Source of the DNA: Nostoc sp. FACHB-892
Lineage (GTDB): Bacteria; Cyanobacteriota; Cyanobacteriia; Cyanobacteriales; Nostocaceae
NCBI RefSeq assembly: GCF_014698795.1
Contig: NZ_JACJTR010000011.1
Coordinates: 62,001 to 126,000 of the forward strand
Direction of reading: 5' to 3'
DNA: 64,000 bases
A program made the translations under genes and the position numbers. Positions 46,089 to 56,679 of the stretch are shown here, piece by piece; the first letter of the stretch is position 1; each line of letters starts with the position of its first letter. The notes beneath the pieces are model-generated. The model searched no databases. It saw nothing but the letters and a program-made list of their open reading frames with translations, and was not told the origin of the DNA.

Positions 46089-47519
46089 TTATTGATATCC
46101 CCGCCAAGGAATAACTTCGAGCGTACCGCTAGGCTTAAATATCACTTGGAAGTGGGCGAGAGGTTCTTTATTGTTGGGAGCTGCTACATTTGAGCCGTAG
46201 ATGGCGTTGAACATCGTGGGAAGCGGTGTTTCCCGGAAATAGTCAAAGGCAACTTGGTTCAGTGGTTCATAGTCAGCAATTACACCATCTTTGTTGACTG
46301 CTACCCGATATTTCAAATCTCGCGTAAAGGTTGGAGTACCACTCCAAGTTTGGCGAACTGTACTATAAAGCTTTTGGTTTAAATTTTTGACTATATTAGA
46401 GTCAGCAATTTTTGCACCCACTACCTCTGGCGTTCTAGCATATCCCCGCCAAGGGCTAACTTGCAGCACACCTTGTGTAGTAAATACTACTCGAAATTGA
46501 GCGATCGGTTCATTGGAAATGGGAGGGCGGCTAGCTGGATTGTAAAGTACGTTAGGCAGAGGAGTTTGACCGACTCCTAAATTCGCCTCTTTATTCACTG
46601 CTTTATAACCAACGATCGCTCCATCCGCAGCTACACCTAAACGATAAATCAAATCTTGTTGCAATCCAGAGCGATTAGTCCAAGCTGGATGAACTTGGTT
46701 GTAGACTTGACGATTCAATGCACGTAACTGGGATGGATCAGTAATTTCTGGAACTGTATTTAAAAGTGCTTCTAAATCTTTAACTACTGGCTTTGCATTA
46801 GCTGTGGGCGTTGCTGTGGGCGTTGCAGCCGCGATGGGAGTTGTAGTAGCTGATGCTGAAGGAGTGATATTGTTTATTGTAGAGCTAGTTTGCTCATCTG
46901 GCGTAGGCTGCGGTGGACGAATTTGGGGAGGTGGAATCAAGTTAAAAGCGATCGCTGCTACTGCTAAACTTGACACACCCACAGCAGCAGGTACAGCCTG
47001 CCTAATTAAAGCTTGACTAGCACCGCCATAGCGTCTGGTAACTGGTTGTAGTTCTAGAGAAAGTTCAGGTAAAGTTTGGGTATCAGCAAAAAACTGATCC
47101 ACTGCTTCTACTAAATCAAACAACTGCACCGTATTCAAATCTATTTCAATAGGCGGACGTTTGGAATTGTTAGAGTGATCGAACCCCTCTGAAGCACCTT
47201 CTGAATGTATAATTAGCCTGTGTCGGTTGCTATCAACTTTCTGAAATTCTACTAGCTCCGATTCTTGGTTGTGTGCTTGCGGATTGGGTACACTACTTAA
47301 AAATTCTTGGGCATAGCCACTAACAGCCCTTACCAAACTTTCAAAAAATTCCCGCCCTCCCGTTATGGGTTGGTTGTAACCAGATAAATAGCATTCTGCA
47401 TTTACCAATATTGATAATTCCGGGCGCATTTCCTGGAACTGTGCAGCCCTAGTAACATCACTTAAGCCTTCTAAAAGCAGTGTACAATTAGGCAAACTGT
47501 ACTTACGTTGAATATTCAT
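46089..47519 (-). CDS. DUF4335 protein, cyanobacteria-specific
   Basis: 476 residues. MNIQRKYSLPNCTLLLEGLSD starts the DUF4335 domain (to about 190). One membrane segment lies near 195-212 (AAVGVSSLAVAAIAFNLI), then a Pro/Thr/Ala linker, then two homologous repeats, each ending in a VSPWRGYA / VIPWRGYQ motif. Function unknown. The start codon overlaps the stop of the DUF3038 gene by 4 nt (ATGA), so the pair is translationally coupled. Confidence 0.88.
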   Translation of the reverse strand: MNIQRKYSLPNCTLLLEGLSDVTRAAQFQEMRPELSILVNAECYLSGYNQPITGGREFFESLVRAVSGYAQEFLSSVPNPQAHNQESELVEFQKVDSNRHRLIIHSEGASEGFDHSNNSKRPPIEIDLNTVQLFDLVEAVDQFFADTQTLPELSLELQPVTRRYGGASQALIRQAVPAAVGVSSLAVAAIAFNLIPPPQIRPPQPTPDEQTSSTINNITPSASATTTPIAAATPTATPTANAKPVVKDLEALLNTVPEITDPSQLRALNRQVYNQVHPAWTNRSGLQQDLIYRLGVAADGAIVGYKAVNKEANLGVGQTPLPNVLYNPASRPPISNEPIAQFRVVFTTQGVLQVSPWRGYARTPEVVGAKIADSNIVKNLNQKLYSTVRQTWSGTPTFTRDLKYRVAVNKDGVIADYEPLNQVAFDYFRETPLPTMFNAIYGSNVAAPNNKEPLAHFQVIFKPSGTLEVIPWRGYQ

Positions 47520-48142
47520 TCCACTTCACCGTCAAAAAGACTAATCCAGAACCGCTGCATTCCAGCTGTACCAGTACAAAATAGTAATTGTCCTAACAAA
47601 TTTATAGCTAGCTCATCTAATTTTTGATCAGAAGTTAATGCCAGTACACCAGAACGTCGAGCATTCATCCGGCTCTTAAAATGTGCTCTAAAGCGCTCTA
47701 GGTAATTAGATAGGCGCAAATTCTGTTCTAATGGAATCTGCTTTTCTTCCATTTGTTGACATATCATTAATAACTGGCGAATGACAACAGTTAAACGCCG
47801 CGCTATGTAGCAAGCAATGACCACCAGAGCTTTTGCTTCCATGATACTTAAGGGACGGCGCATGTGCGCTCTCCGTAGCGGATTAGAGCTACGCATCCGC
47901 CATAAATTCACCCTGTCTTTAACAATTCCTTTTAGATCCAACTCTTGAGCAAAAGCCAGGATCGCTTCCGAACCACCAAGCTCTAAAGCTTCAATTGCCA
48001 GTAAAATCAGGTCAATTTGCAACCTGGTTCTCCGAGGGCATGTTTTGGAAGCGATCGCAGGATCTGGTAAAGTGTCCAGAACCATCGGCAGTGAGTCTTG
48101 AGTTGGACTGTTGAACGGCGTTAAACTTGCTGAGACATTCAT
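47516..48142 (-). CDS. DUF3038 protein, cyanobacteria-specific
   Basis: 208 residues, soluble and mostly helical. TRLQIDLILLAIEALELGGSEAIL is the family block. Function unknown. It is always a candidate partner of DUF4335 because the two genes overlap and both are cyanobacterial; a shared cell-envelope role is inference from the membrane segment of the partner. Confidence 0.85.
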   Translation of the reverse strand: MNVSASLTPFNSPTQDSLPMVLDTLPDPAIASKTCPRRTRLQIDLILLAIEALELGGSEAILAFAQELDLKGIVKDRVNLWRMRSSNPLRRAHMRRPLSIMEAKALVVIACYIARRLTVVIRQLLMICQQMEEKQIPLEQNLRLSNYLERFRAHFKSRMNARRSGVLALTSDQKLDELAINLLGQLLFCTGTAGMQRFWISLFDGEVE

Positions 48143-48574
48143 TCTATAAATACCTTGTGCGGTTCCAACAGACTAGATAAACAAATTTAAGATCGGTAGC
48201 CAGACAAGAGTATTAGACGTGTAGCAGTAGCATGACTACCTGATATATACATTACTTAACTCTTTCTACTCAAAGTTTTCCCTATATTGAAATCAAAATT
48301 TTAAAACATCAGTTAATTCACCTCATTTACCTCATTTATTACTGCAATACCTCTTCTAGCTTGATTTAAATTCTAATTATCGTCAATAAAGGGTGAAGCT
48401 TCAGCCTCGACCCCAGCGTATGACATTATAGTGTACGATTTTTCAGGTATCGGAATATTGGCATTGGGGAGTGGGGACTGGGAGAGCTATGAATTTAATT
48501 TAAATCAATAACTCCTCACTCTTCACCCCTAACTTTCCCTACTCTCTACTCCCTCACTCCCTACTCCCCATTTT
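48143..48574. other. Divergent intergenic region with heptamers
   Basis: 432 nt. The part next to apt has GGGGAGTGGGGACTGGGAG-like units, then CTCCCTACTC-type units in the inverted sense. No gene seen. Confidence 0.5.
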
Positions 48575-49093
48575 ATGGATTTGAAGTCTCTCGTTCGTGA
48601 CATACCAGATTTCCCCAAACCCGGAATTTTATTTCGGGATATTACTACGCTATTGCGTGATCCTGAAGGATTGCGCTACACTATTGACTTTTTAACACAA
48701 AAATGCAGTGAAGCTGGAATAAAGCCGGATTATGTTATTGGTATGGAGTCGAGGGGATTCATTTTTGGCTCACCTCTGGCTTATAAATTAGGAGCTGGTT
48801 TTATTCCTGTCCGCAAAAGAGGTAAGTTACCAGCAGCAGTTCACTCAATTGAATATCAACTAGAGTATGGTATGGACTGCTTGGAAGTGCATCAGGACGC
48901 TTTACAGCAAGGTAGCCAAGTTTTAATTGTGGACGATTTGATTGCCACGGGCGGAACTGCGAGTGCAACAGCAAAATTAGTGCAGAAGATTGGCTGCGAA
49001 CTAGTAGGGTTTGGGTTTATTATCGAGCTACGGGATTTACAAGGGCGTAAATATCTGCCGGAAGTGCCGATTATCTCTCTAATTGAATATTAG
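48575..49093 (+). CDS. apt: Adenine phosphoribosyltransferase
   Basis: 172 residues. Salvages adenine to AMP with [23 protein letters not shown] is the N-terminal hallmark, ESRGFIFG the purine side, RKRGKLP the flexible loop, and [16 protein letters not shown] the PRPP-binding motif. Confidence 0.95.
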   Translation: MDLKSLVRDIPDFPKPGILFRDITTLLRDPEGLRYTIDFLTQKCSEAGIKPDYVIGMESRGFIFGSPLAYKLGAGFIPVRKRGKLPAAVHSIEYQLEYGMDCLEVHQDALQQGSQVLIVDDLIATGGTASATAKLVQKIGCELVGFGFIIELRDLQGRKYLPEVPIISLIEY

Positions 49094-49129
49094 TTATTTG
49101 TCATTGGTCATTAGTTACTTGTACTAAGC

Positions 49130-49195
49130 GTAGTCATAAAGCCTGCCGCATAGCTACGCTTCGGGCGCAGCCTCTCGTAGAGAAGTATTGGTCAT
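49130..49195. repeat. Dispersed palindromic repeat
   Basis: CTGCCGCATAGCTACGCTTC, GGGCGCAGCCTCTCGTAGAG, flanked by heptamer runs (GTCATTGGTCATTAG). Same family as at 18160 and 41640. Confidence 0.7.
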
Positions 49196-49236
49196 TAGCA
49201 AAGGACAAATAACAAATAACAAAGGACAAAGGACAA

Positions 49237-50283
49237 ATGACATCTACGAAAATTTCCTTGGAGACAGGTCGGGATTGGCTAATAACGCTAGTCACTAGCG
49301 AAACTTTTGTTTATGTAGTAAAGCGGATATTGCAAGCATTATTGACTTTGTTGTTGGCATCAGCGTTGTCGTTTTTTATTATTCAACTCGCTCCCGGTGA
49401 TTATGTAGATACGCTGCGGCAAAACCCAAAGATATCGCCAGAAAGGATTGAAGAAGTCAAGCGGCAGTTTGGTCTGGATAAGTCATGGCCAGAGCAATTT
49501 GGGCTATGGCTATGGCGAATCTTGACAAAGGGGGATTTTGGCACGAGTTTTATTTATCAACGTTCAGTGGCATCGCTGTTGTGGGAAAGAGTGCCAGCGA
49601 CTTTACTATTAGCGATCGCATCTTTAATTGTCACATGGGCGATCGCCATCCCTCTTGGGATCTTTGCTGCTGTTAACCAAAATAAGCTAGCAGATCGGGT
49701 TTTACAGGTAATTAGCTATGCCGGACAAGGCTTTCCCAGTTTCATAACTGCCTTAGGGCTGCTGGTTTTAGCCCAAATCACCTCGCCCTTATTCCCAGTG
49801 GGTAGTATGACTAGCATTAATCACTCAGAACTGACATGGTTTGGCAGAATCTTAGATATCGGCTGGCACATGATTTTACCTACGATCGCTCTCTCAATTA
49901 CTAGTTTTGCTGGTTTACAACGCATTACTCGTGGCGAATTATTGGATGTTTTGCGTCAAGATTATATCCAAACGGCTCGCGCCAAAGGACTGCCAGAAAA
50001 CCGCGTCATCTACGTTCATGCTCTCCGCAACGCCGTAAATCCCTTAATTACCTTGTTGGGTTTTGAATTAGCTGGTTTATTAAACGGTGCTTTCATTGCC
50101 GAATTTTTCTTCAACTGGCCCGGTTTAGGGAGGTTGACTCTACAGGCTTTACAAGCTCAAGATTTATATTTGTTAATGGCAAGCTTGGTAATGGGTGCAG
50201 TGTTGCTGATTGTTGGTAATTTAATCGCCGATTTAATGTTAAAAGCCGCCGATCCACGCATTCGCCTAGAAAATCTTAATTAG
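49237..50283 (+). CDS. ABC transporter permease, DppB/OppB type
   Basis: 348 residues, about six membrane segments. N-terminal FFIIQLAPGDYVDTLRQNP and RQFGLDKSWPEQF are typical of dipeptide/oligopeptide permease B. ARAKGLPENRVIYVHALRNAVNPLITLLG is the EAA loop that meets the ATPase. Partner genes are absent here, so the substrate (peptide, nickel or other) is unknown. Confidence 0.9.
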   Translation: MTSTKISLETGRDWLITLVTSETFVYVVKRILQALLTLLLASALSFFIIQLAPGDYVDTLRQNPKISPERIEEVKRQFGLDKSWPEQFGLWLWRILTKGDFGTSFIYQRSVASLLWERVPATLLLAIASLIVTWAIAIPLGIFAAVNQNKLADRVLQVISYAGQGFPSFITALGLLVLAQITSPLFPVGSMTSINHSELTWFGRILDIGWHMILPTIALSITSFAGLQRITRGELLDVLRQDYIQTARAKGLPENRVIYVHALRNAVNPLITLLGFELAGLLNGAFIAEFFFNWPGLGRLTLQALQAQDLYLLMASLVMGAVLLIVGNLIADLMLKAADPRIRLENLN

Positions 50284-50360
50284 TCATTTGTCATTGGTCA
50301 TTGGCCATTAGTTATTAATTCTTTTCCTCCTGCTCCCCCACTCTCTCCATCGCTATCCCC

Positions 50361-50642
50361 ATGCTGTCCGAAGTCTATTACTTGGTGCGCTCAAAAACTG
50401 ACGGTAATTATCTCATAGCTCGTCCTGACACCGAAACATCAGGTTATTTGTTGCTGTTTCAGGAAAACTTTGATGCCCTTAGCTATCTCAACACTCACGC
50501 AGCAGAAGTAGCCAATCGCTTTTCTGTGGAATCTATTGGGCGTACACAGCTAGGAAACTTGCTAAAACGTTGGGGTTTTAGCGGTGTGGGTATTGTGACT
50601 GACCCGTTATTGCCCAAGGTCGAGTTTTTACAACACAGTTAA
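50361..50642 (+). CDS. Small conserved cyanobacterial protein
   Basis: 93 residues, soluble. MLSEVYYLVRSKTDGNYLIA and GNLLKRWGFSGVGIV are its conserved-looking ends. No known motif or function. It lies 77 nt after the permease on the same strand, across heptamer repeats. Confidence 0.65.
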   Translation: MLSEVYYLVRSKTDGNYLIARPDTETSGYLLLFQENFDALSYLNTHAAEVANRFSVESIGRTQLGNLLKRWGFSGVGIVTDPLLPKVEFLQHS

Positions 50643-50735
50643 GCCAATTATGTGGACTTGTATTAAGTAAATAAGGATGCGATTGCTCTGCAATTAAAAG
50701 TAGTTTTGCCATCTTGAAAAAAGTAACCTACTCAA

Positions 50736-51152
50736 CTAAGAAAACCAATTCTCTAGTTGAAGTTCTTGAAAATCGGCATAGTCTGAAACATTATTTGTTA
50801 CCAAAATTAGACCATTTACTTTTGCGATCGCTGCAATCTGTCCATCTGGATATGCGGGAGTTTTGCCTATAGTTACTAGTCGCGCTCTTTCTAAAGCAAA
50901 CCATTCAGCTCCCACATTATCATAGGGCAGGATAGAAATATTTGGTTGGACTATATGCAAGAGATACTGCTCAATTCTCTCTCGCCTTTTAGAAGCGGAC
51001 AGACGATAGCAACCAAATAGCAATTCATGCCAAGTAACGGAAGCAATAGCAAATTTTCCTTGATACTGTTGCAACCTTTGGATAACTGCTGGATTTGGTT
51101 ATGGTCTTAATGGCTCAGAGATGACGTTAGTATCCAGTAAAAAGCGGCTCAC
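50736..51152 (-). pseudogene. vapC: PIN-domain VapC toxin with an in-frame stop
   Basis: Reading from GTG 51152: VSRFLLDTNVISEPLRP, then TAA at 51099-51101 (codon 18), then PNPAVIQRLQQYQG and the rest of a PIN domain in the same frame (SVTWHELLFG, PAYPDGQIAAIAKVNG, LVTNNVSDY). The stop removes the first catalytic Asp (LLDTN) from any restart product. The remaining frame from 51074 lacks it, so the ribonuclease should be inactive unless the stop is read through. The GTG overlaps the antitoxin stop (GTGA), as in intact vapBC pairs. Confidence 0.85.
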
Positions 51153-51430
51153 AAGATGATCTCTCGTCCAGGAAACTTGTCGCGTACATCTTTCCAAACC
51201 TCATCAGGATCAATCTCGGTTCCTTCTTCCATGAGTTCTTGACGAAATCGCTCCACAGATTCCCAAAAACCTGGCTTTTCATGCAACAAACGCTGATATT
51301 CAGCCGCAGGTAGAATTACAGCAACTTGCTGCCCCTGTTGCGTAATTTGTACCGATTTGCCTTGTTCAATTCTCTGAAAAATTTTATCTAGATTCTTAGG
51401 AACTTGCTCAATTGAATACTGCTGAGACAT
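51149..51430 (-). CDS. Phd/YefM-family antitoxin
   Basis: 93 residues. The N-terminal half (SIEQVPKNLDKIFQRIEQGKSVQIT, then QVAVILPAAEYQRL) is a Phd/YefM DNA-binding fold. The C-terminal half is acidic (EEGTEIDPDEVWKDV) and would cover the toxin. It is coupled to the broken vapC by a 4-nt overlap. Confidence 0.88.
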   Translation of the reverse strand: MSQQYSIEQVPKNLDKIFQRIEQGKSVQITQQGQQVAVILPAAEYQRLLHEKPGFWESVERFRQELMEEGTEIDPDEVWKDVRDKFPGREIIL

Positions 51431-51507
51431 TGCCTTTCACCTGTATGCGTCACTATTTATTAAAAATTGCGAGTAGTAAGAAATTACAGCAATTCTGCAA
51501 ACTTGTA

Positions 51508-52074
51508 TTAGGTAAATAAGGATGCGATCGCACAATTAAAATCAGGCAATATGGGTGAGTTCAACTCATCACCATTGAACAACGTAGCAATTAACTTTAA
51601 ACTTGCTTGTTCACGTCGATAAACTTCCACCTGTTGCTTACGCCAATCTACAATCCAATATTCTCTGACACCTGTTGCTGAGTAAAGCTTTAGTTTAAGT
51701 TCCCTATCTCGCTTTTCATTTTCAATACCAGCAGATAGAACTTCTACTACCAGTTCTGGCGCACCAGTCAAATGCCCCGCCTCGTCCAAAAGCAGGGGCA
51801 ATCTCTCATTGCTAGCCCAGACAACATCAGGAATCACGTTATCATTATCGCCAAAAATTATTCCTGGAGCAGTCACAACTTCTCCCAAACCAGTAGTTTG
51901 TGACCAATTATCCAAAGAAGTGCTAATTCTGACACAACTTTTTTGATGATTCCAGTGAGGCGCTCTGGTCACAAACAATTCTCCGTCAATAATTTCATAG
52001 CGGTTCCCGTTATCTGGAAACAACTCTAAATCGGCGGTAGTCCAGCGCACTCTCTCAGATATCGGCTGGTTCAT
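51508..52074 (-). CDS. Uma2-family putative endonuclease (DUF820)
   Basis: 188 residues. YEIIDGELFVTRAPHWNHQ, PGIIFGDNDNVIPDVVWAS, PELVVEVLSAGIENEKRDRELK and GVREYWIVDWRKQQVEVYRR form the PD-(D/E)XK-like core of Uma2 proteins, which are very numerous in cyanobacteria. Function unknown. It stands alone between the toxin-antitoxin locus and purF. Confidence 0.9.
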   Translation of the reverse strand: MNQPISERVRWTTADLELFPDNGNRYEIIDGELFVTRAPHWNHQKSCVRISTSLDNWSQTTGLGEVVTAPGIIFGDNDNVIPDVVWASNERLPLLLDEAGHLTGAPELVVEVLSAGIENEKRDRELKLKLYSATGVREYWIVDWRKQQVEVYRREQASLKLIATLFNGDELNSPILPDFNCAIASLFT

Positions 52075-52124
52075 AAACCATCTTTGTTAGGGGATTTACC
52101 TATTTTAGACGGATTGGGCATGGG

Positions 52125-52215
52125 GCATTAGTTGGGAGTTGGGAGTTGGGAGTTAGGAGTTAGGAGTTAAGAGTTATTACTCACCCTTTGCTCTTCCTAC
52201 TCCCTCATCTCCCTA
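52125..52215. repeat. Heptamer tandem repeats
   Basis: GTTGGGA, GTTAGGA and GTTAAGA units in a row, followed by inverted CTCCCTC-like units, between the Uma2 gene and the purF stop. Confidence 0.75.
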
Positions 52216-52228
52216 ATGCTAGTAGCCT

Positions 52229-53728
52229 CTACACCACTACCTTTTCTAAACTCAATTTAGAACGTTTCACTTGCTCAGGAATCGCTACGGGATAATCTCC
52301 AGTAAAGCAGGCAGAGCAGAAACTATTGGTATCTTCTCGTGTCGCTTCTAGCATTCCTTCCCAACTGAGATAGGCGAGGCTGTCTACTTCCAGTTGCTTG
52401 GCAATTTCCGCTACTGACTTGGTAGCAGCAATTAGCTGATCCTGAGAATCGGTATCGATACCATAGAAGCAAGGATGAGTTACTGGTGGAGAAGAAATTC
52501 GCATGTGTACTTCCACTGCACCCGCTTCACGCAAAGTCTTAACCAATTTACGGCTGGTTGTACCCCGTACAATCGAGTCATCAACAATAATTACTCGTTT
52601 ACCCGCCAGCACATCTTTAAGGGGGTTGAGTTTCATCCGAATACCTGACTCGCGCATGGTTTGGGTTGGCTGAATAAAGGTTCGTCCAACATAGCGATTT
52701 TTAATCAGTCCTTCGGCGTAAGCTACACCAGAAGCTTGGGAAAATCCGATCGCAGCTGGGATACCAGAATCAGGGACACCAAAGACAATATCGGCATCTA
52801 CAAAAGATTCTTTAGCTAGTTGATGTCCTAAGCGCATTCGATAGCTGTACAAACTCTCGTTGTGCATGACGCTATCAGGACGGGCAAAGTAAATCATTTC
52901 AAAGATACACAGTTTCCTTTGGGGCTGTTGACTCCAATGATAGGAAGCTAAACCTTCTTCAGTAATCCAAACTAATTCGCCTGGTTCTACGTCTCGCAGG
53001 TATTCGGCTCCAATAATATCTAAACCACAAGTCTCGGAAGCCAAAACGTAACGGACTGGATTACCAGCCAAAGTGCCAATTACTAAGGGGCGAATGCCGT
53101 TGGTGTCCCGAACACCCATAACGCCGTTAGGAGTGCCAATAACTAAACTAAAGGCTCCTTGGCAACGATGGAATGCCTGAATTGAACCTTCTAGCCAATC
53201 TGCGCCAGCGTTGATTGCTTCTGCGATCGCAAAAGCGATCATTTCTGAGTCTGTTGTCGTGACTAAGTTGCATTTTTTCTCAAGCAACTCTTGACGCAGT
53301 TGTACTGTGTTGACTAAATTACCATTGTGTGCAAGTGCTAATGAACCTAAACGAGTTTCCAGGACTGCGGGTTGGGCATTAACTTTGCGGCTAGAACCTG
53401 TGGTGGAATAACGAGTGTGGCCAACAGCAAGGCTACCAGGCAACTGATCTAAAACGGATTCATTAAAGACTTGAGACACTAAGCCCATATCTTTATGCAG
53501 GTGTACTTGTGTACCCTCAAAGGTGGCAATACCAGCTGATTCTTGACCCCGATGCTGGAGGGCATACAATCCAAAGTAGGTCAGTTTAGCAACGTTTTCT
53601 CCTGGTGCATAGATGCCAAAAACACCACAAGCTTCTTCTGGCTTGTCAGGCTGATTTTCATGACTATTGATTGGGTTGTTGGTCTGGTCGGGGTATTCAT
53701 CCGAAGTGACAGAATGAATAGAAATCAT
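52229..53728 (-). CDS. purF: Amidophosphoribosyltransferase
   Basis: 499 residues. First step of purine synthesis: PRPP plus glutamine to phosphoribosylamine. A propeptide of about 33 residues precedes the nucleophile Cys in EEACGVFGIYA. Other blocks are LQHRGQESAG, GHTRYSTTG, ALAHNGNLVN and the PRPP loop VIIVDDSIVRGTTS. Extra Cys (SETCGLD, HPCFYG, FCSACF) fit the 4Fe-4S form. ATG 53728 has AGGAG upstream; the frame to 53818 is an extension without a ribosome site. Confidence 0.95.
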   Translation of the reverse strand: MISIHSVTSDEYPDQTNNPINSHENQPDKPEEACGVFGIYAPGENVAKLTYFGLYALQHRGQESAGIATFEGTQVHLHKDMGLVSQVFNESVLDQLPGSLAVGHTRYSTTGSSRKVNAQPAVLETRLGSLALAHNGNLVNTVQLRQELLEKKCNLVTTTDSEMIAFAIAEAINAGADWLEGSIQAFHRCQGAFSLVIGTPNGVMGVRDTNGIRPLVIGTLAGNPVRYVLASETCGLDIIGAEYLRDVEPGELVWITEEGLASYHWSQQPQRKLCIFEMIYFARPDSVMHNESLYSYRMRLGHQLAKESFVDADIVFGVPDSGIPAAIGFSQASGVAYAEGLIKNRYVGRTFIQPTQTMRESGIRMKLNPLKDVLAGKRVIIVDDSIVRGTTSRKLVKTLREAGAVEVHMRISSPPVTHPCFYGIDTDSQDQLIAATKSVAEIAKQLEVDSLAYLSWEGMLEATREDTNSFCSACFTGDYPVAIPEQVKRSKLSLEKVVV

Positions 53729-53925
53729 GCTAGCTTTGCTCCTGGTGGGGGGGGTCAAGTCACTGGGATTATGTCTGTCTATAGATAGTTGCAGCTTTCT
53801 TAATAAATCTTTAACCATCTATTAAAACAGTACCGTAATTATGATCAGAGACGCTACTAAAAGAGTTAGAAGTTTAGAAGTGAAGAGTTAGAGATTATGC
53901 TGTTTATTCCTAACCCCTGACTTGT

Positions 53926-56298
53926 TTAACTGGGATTAGTGGTATGGATGGCGAGACGCCTAGCGATCGCATGGAAATAGCGATCGTTCATATCTTCGAT
54001 CCTAACTTTGATTAAGGCTTGGTTATCAGTGGTGAAAACCCCCAAACCCGTCTCGAAATTACCAACCTTACCCAGTTTTTGCCAGTCTTGACCCAAATGT
54101 TCCTGTAAATAGGATTCCCAAATTTCTTGTTGTTCTGATGCTACAGAAACAAAAATCCTGGCACCACCTTCGGCAAACAACACCTCATCCAAGCGGTTGA
54201 ACTGTGTTGGTGCTATTTCTAAATTGATTTCGGCACCAAGGTTGCCAGCAATACAACATTCTGCTAATGCGATCGCTAATCCGCCCTCAGCAGAATCATG
54301 GGCTGAACGTACCCAACCATTACGAATTCCTTCACGACAAACTTTCTGGACGCGACGTTCTAAGTCAAAATCTACTCGTGGCGGTTTTCCGGCAACAGTA
54401 CCGTGGATAGTAGCTAAATACTCGGATGCTCCCAAACTGATTTTGGATGCTAGAGGCAATCCGAGAAGATAAATCACATCGTCGACTGCTTGCCAACCTT
54501 GACCACAAATTTTGGTGATATCGGGAATCAAGCCTATCATACCCACAACAGGAGTAGGATAAATGGGTTGTGGAATGCCTTGAGAATCGAGGGTTTCATT
54601 GTACAAAGAGACATTACCCCCTGTGACGGGTGTTGCCAGTTCTCGACAACCTTCTGCCAAACCACGACAAGCTTCTGCCAATTGCCAGTAACCAATCGGT
54701 TTTTCTGGAGAGCCAAAATTTAGGTTATCCGTCACCGCCAGAGGTTCTGCACCCACGCAGCTAAGATTACGTGCAGCTTCTGCTACCACTGCCTTAGCTC
54801 CCTGGTAAGGGTCAAGATAAACATAACGAGGATTGCAATCTACTGTTGCCGCCACTCCTGATTTTATATTTGGGATTCGGGATTTGAGATTGGGGATTTC
54901 TTCAAGGGGGCGCAAACGGATAACAGCCGCATCTGCACCACCTGGTAGTATTACTGTATTATTTTGTACTTGATGGTCATATTGACGATATACCCAGTTT
55001 TTAGATGCGATCGTGGGTGTATCGAGCAAAGTTAACAGAATATCATTCCAACTTTGCACGCCTTCTTGGAGTTCTATTCCAGCAGTTGTGCAAGGAGGTA
55101 AGGAATCAGGTGTCCATTCCCAAGCTTGACGGGCGTATTCTGGCGGTTCTGTCAACAATTCCCGGTTATATAGTGGGGTATTTTCTGCCAAAGCCTCGGC
55201 GGGAATTTCTGCTGCAACTTCACCCTGAAAGAGAATCCGCACGATAGGTTCAGCGATGACAGTACCAGCGACAACAGCCTGAAGTCCCCAACGGTGAAAA
55301 ATGTCGATTAATTCTTGCTCACGCCCTTTATAGGCAACGAACAGCATTCGTTCTTGAGATTCCGAAAGTAGATATTCATAGGGAACCATCCCCCTTTCTC
55401 TGACGGGAATCTTATCTAAATCCAGTTCAATTCCCACACCGCCTTTTGCCGCCATCTCTGAAGTAGAACAGGTGATACCGGCTGCTCCCATATCTTGGGC
55501 GGCAACAACTGCACCTGTCTTAAACGCCTCCAGACAAGCTTCAATTAACGACTTTTCCAAAAATGGATCGCCCACTTGTACAGCAGGGCGATCGTCTATT
55601 GACTGATCACTCAATTCTGCACTAGCAAAACTTGCGCCTCCCATGCCGTCGCGCCCAGTAGTGGAACCAACATAAAGCACGGGGTTACCTAAGCCAGATG
55701 CTCCAGATTTGACGATTTCTGGTGTTTCCATCAACCCTAGTGCCATAACGTTCACCAGGGGATTACCAGAATAAGCAGAGTCAAAGTAAACTTCGCCGCC
55801 AACGGTCGGTACTCCCACACAATTACCATAATGTGAAATTCCTGCAACTACGCCTTGGAACAGCCTTTGAGTTTTGGCATCTTCTAGGGAACCAAAGCGC
55901 AGTGAGTTTAAAAGGGCAATAGGACGCGCACCCATTGTAAAGATATCTCTGAGAATGCCTCCTACTCCCGTTGCGGCTCCCTGAAAGGGTTCAACAGCTG
56001 AGGGGTGGTTGTGGGATTCAATCTTAAAAGCTAGTTGGAGTCCGTCACCCAAATCTACAACACCAGCATTTTCACCAGGCCCCACGAGGATGCGGGGCCC
56101 CTCAGTGGGAAATTGTTTGAGTAGAGGTCGAGAATTTTTATAACAGCAATGCTCTGACCACATCACCCCGAACATTCCTAGTTCAGCTTTGTTGGGATGA
56201 CGCCCTAACCGACGGACAATTTCTGCGTATTCTTCTGGTTTAAGACCTTCAGCAGCTATTTCTTGAGGGGAAAAGGAAGCAGGAGATGTGGCGGTCAT
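53926..56298 (-). CDS. purL: Phosphoribosylformylglycinamidine synthase subunit PurL
   Basis: 790 residues, the size of the small PurL that works with PurQ and Pur[58 protein letters not shown] and [12 protein letters not shown] are family blocks; [15 protein letters not shown] and [14 protein letters not shown] complete the two ATP-type halves. It lies upstream of purF on the same strand, with a 197-nt gap that contains heptamers. Confidence 0.96.
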   Translation of the reverse strand: MTATSPASFSPQEIAAEGLKPEEYAEIVRRLGRHPNKAELGMFGVMWSEHCCYKNSRPLLKQFPTEGPRILVGPGENAGVVDLGDGLQLAFKIESHNHPSAVEPFQGAATGVGGILRDIFTMGARPIALLNSLRFGSLEDAKTQRLFQGVVAGISHYGNCVGVPTVGGEVYFDSAYSGNPLVNVMALGLMETPEIVKSGASGLGNPVLYVGSTTGRDGMGGASFASAELSDQSIDDRPAVQVGDPFLEKSLIEACLEAFKTGAVVAAQDMGAAGITCSTSEMAAKGGVGIELDLDKIPVRERGMVPYEYLLSESQERMLFVAYKGREQELIDIFHRWGLQAVVAGTVIAEPIVRILFQGEVAAEIPAEALAENTPLYNRELLTEPPEYARQAWEWTPDSLPPCTTAGIELQEGVQSWNDILLTLLDTPTIASKNWVYRQYDHQVQNNTVILPGGADAAVIRLRPLEEIPNLKSRIPNIKSGVAATVDCNPRYVYLDPYQGAKAVVAEAARNLSCVGAEPLAVTDNLNFGSPEKPIGYWQLAEACRGLAEGCRELATPVTGGNVSLYNETLDSQGIPQPIYPTPVVGMIGLIPDITKICGQGWQAVDDVIYLLGLPLASKISLGASEYLATIHGTVAGKPPRVDFDLERRVQKVCREGIRNGWVRSAHDSAEGGLAIALAECCIAGNLGAEINLEIAPTQFNRLDEVLFAEGGARIFVSVASEQQEIWESYLQEHLGQDWQKLGKVGNFETGLGVFTTDNQALIKVRIEDMNDRYFHAIARRLAIHTTNPS

Positions 56299-56679
56299 GG
56301 AAATAATGCACCAATTGTACAGAGCATTATTCTATCGATTTACTTGCCCCATAGGTGGATTTCTAGGATGGTTCATGGCTAAATGTTAAAGATTAACTAA
56401 ATAAATAGATTTACTTAATAAAATATTCGTAATACGTCTAAAAATAAATTGTATTACATCTTAAAAGAGTGGTAATTGTACTGAGTAAGAAGTAATAAAA
56501 TTTTATTTTTTTGTAAGATGCATAGGTAATTTTCAGGCTATAGAAATGGCTATCAGCCTGTCAGACAAGACATTATTCTGAACGCAGAAACAATTCATAG
56601 AATGGGATGCCTGTAGCGAACTACGCCTACGCACCCACATAAATACAAGTATTTAAACTTAATTTAGAGGATTTTGATT
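56299..56679. other. Divergent intergenic region
   Basis: 381 AT-rich nt between purL and the glycine-rich gene. A small hairpin (CAGGCTATAG / CTATCAGCCTG, 56534-56560) and a repeat-like CTACGCCTACGC near 56620 are present. Both promoters must be here. Confidence 0.5.
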
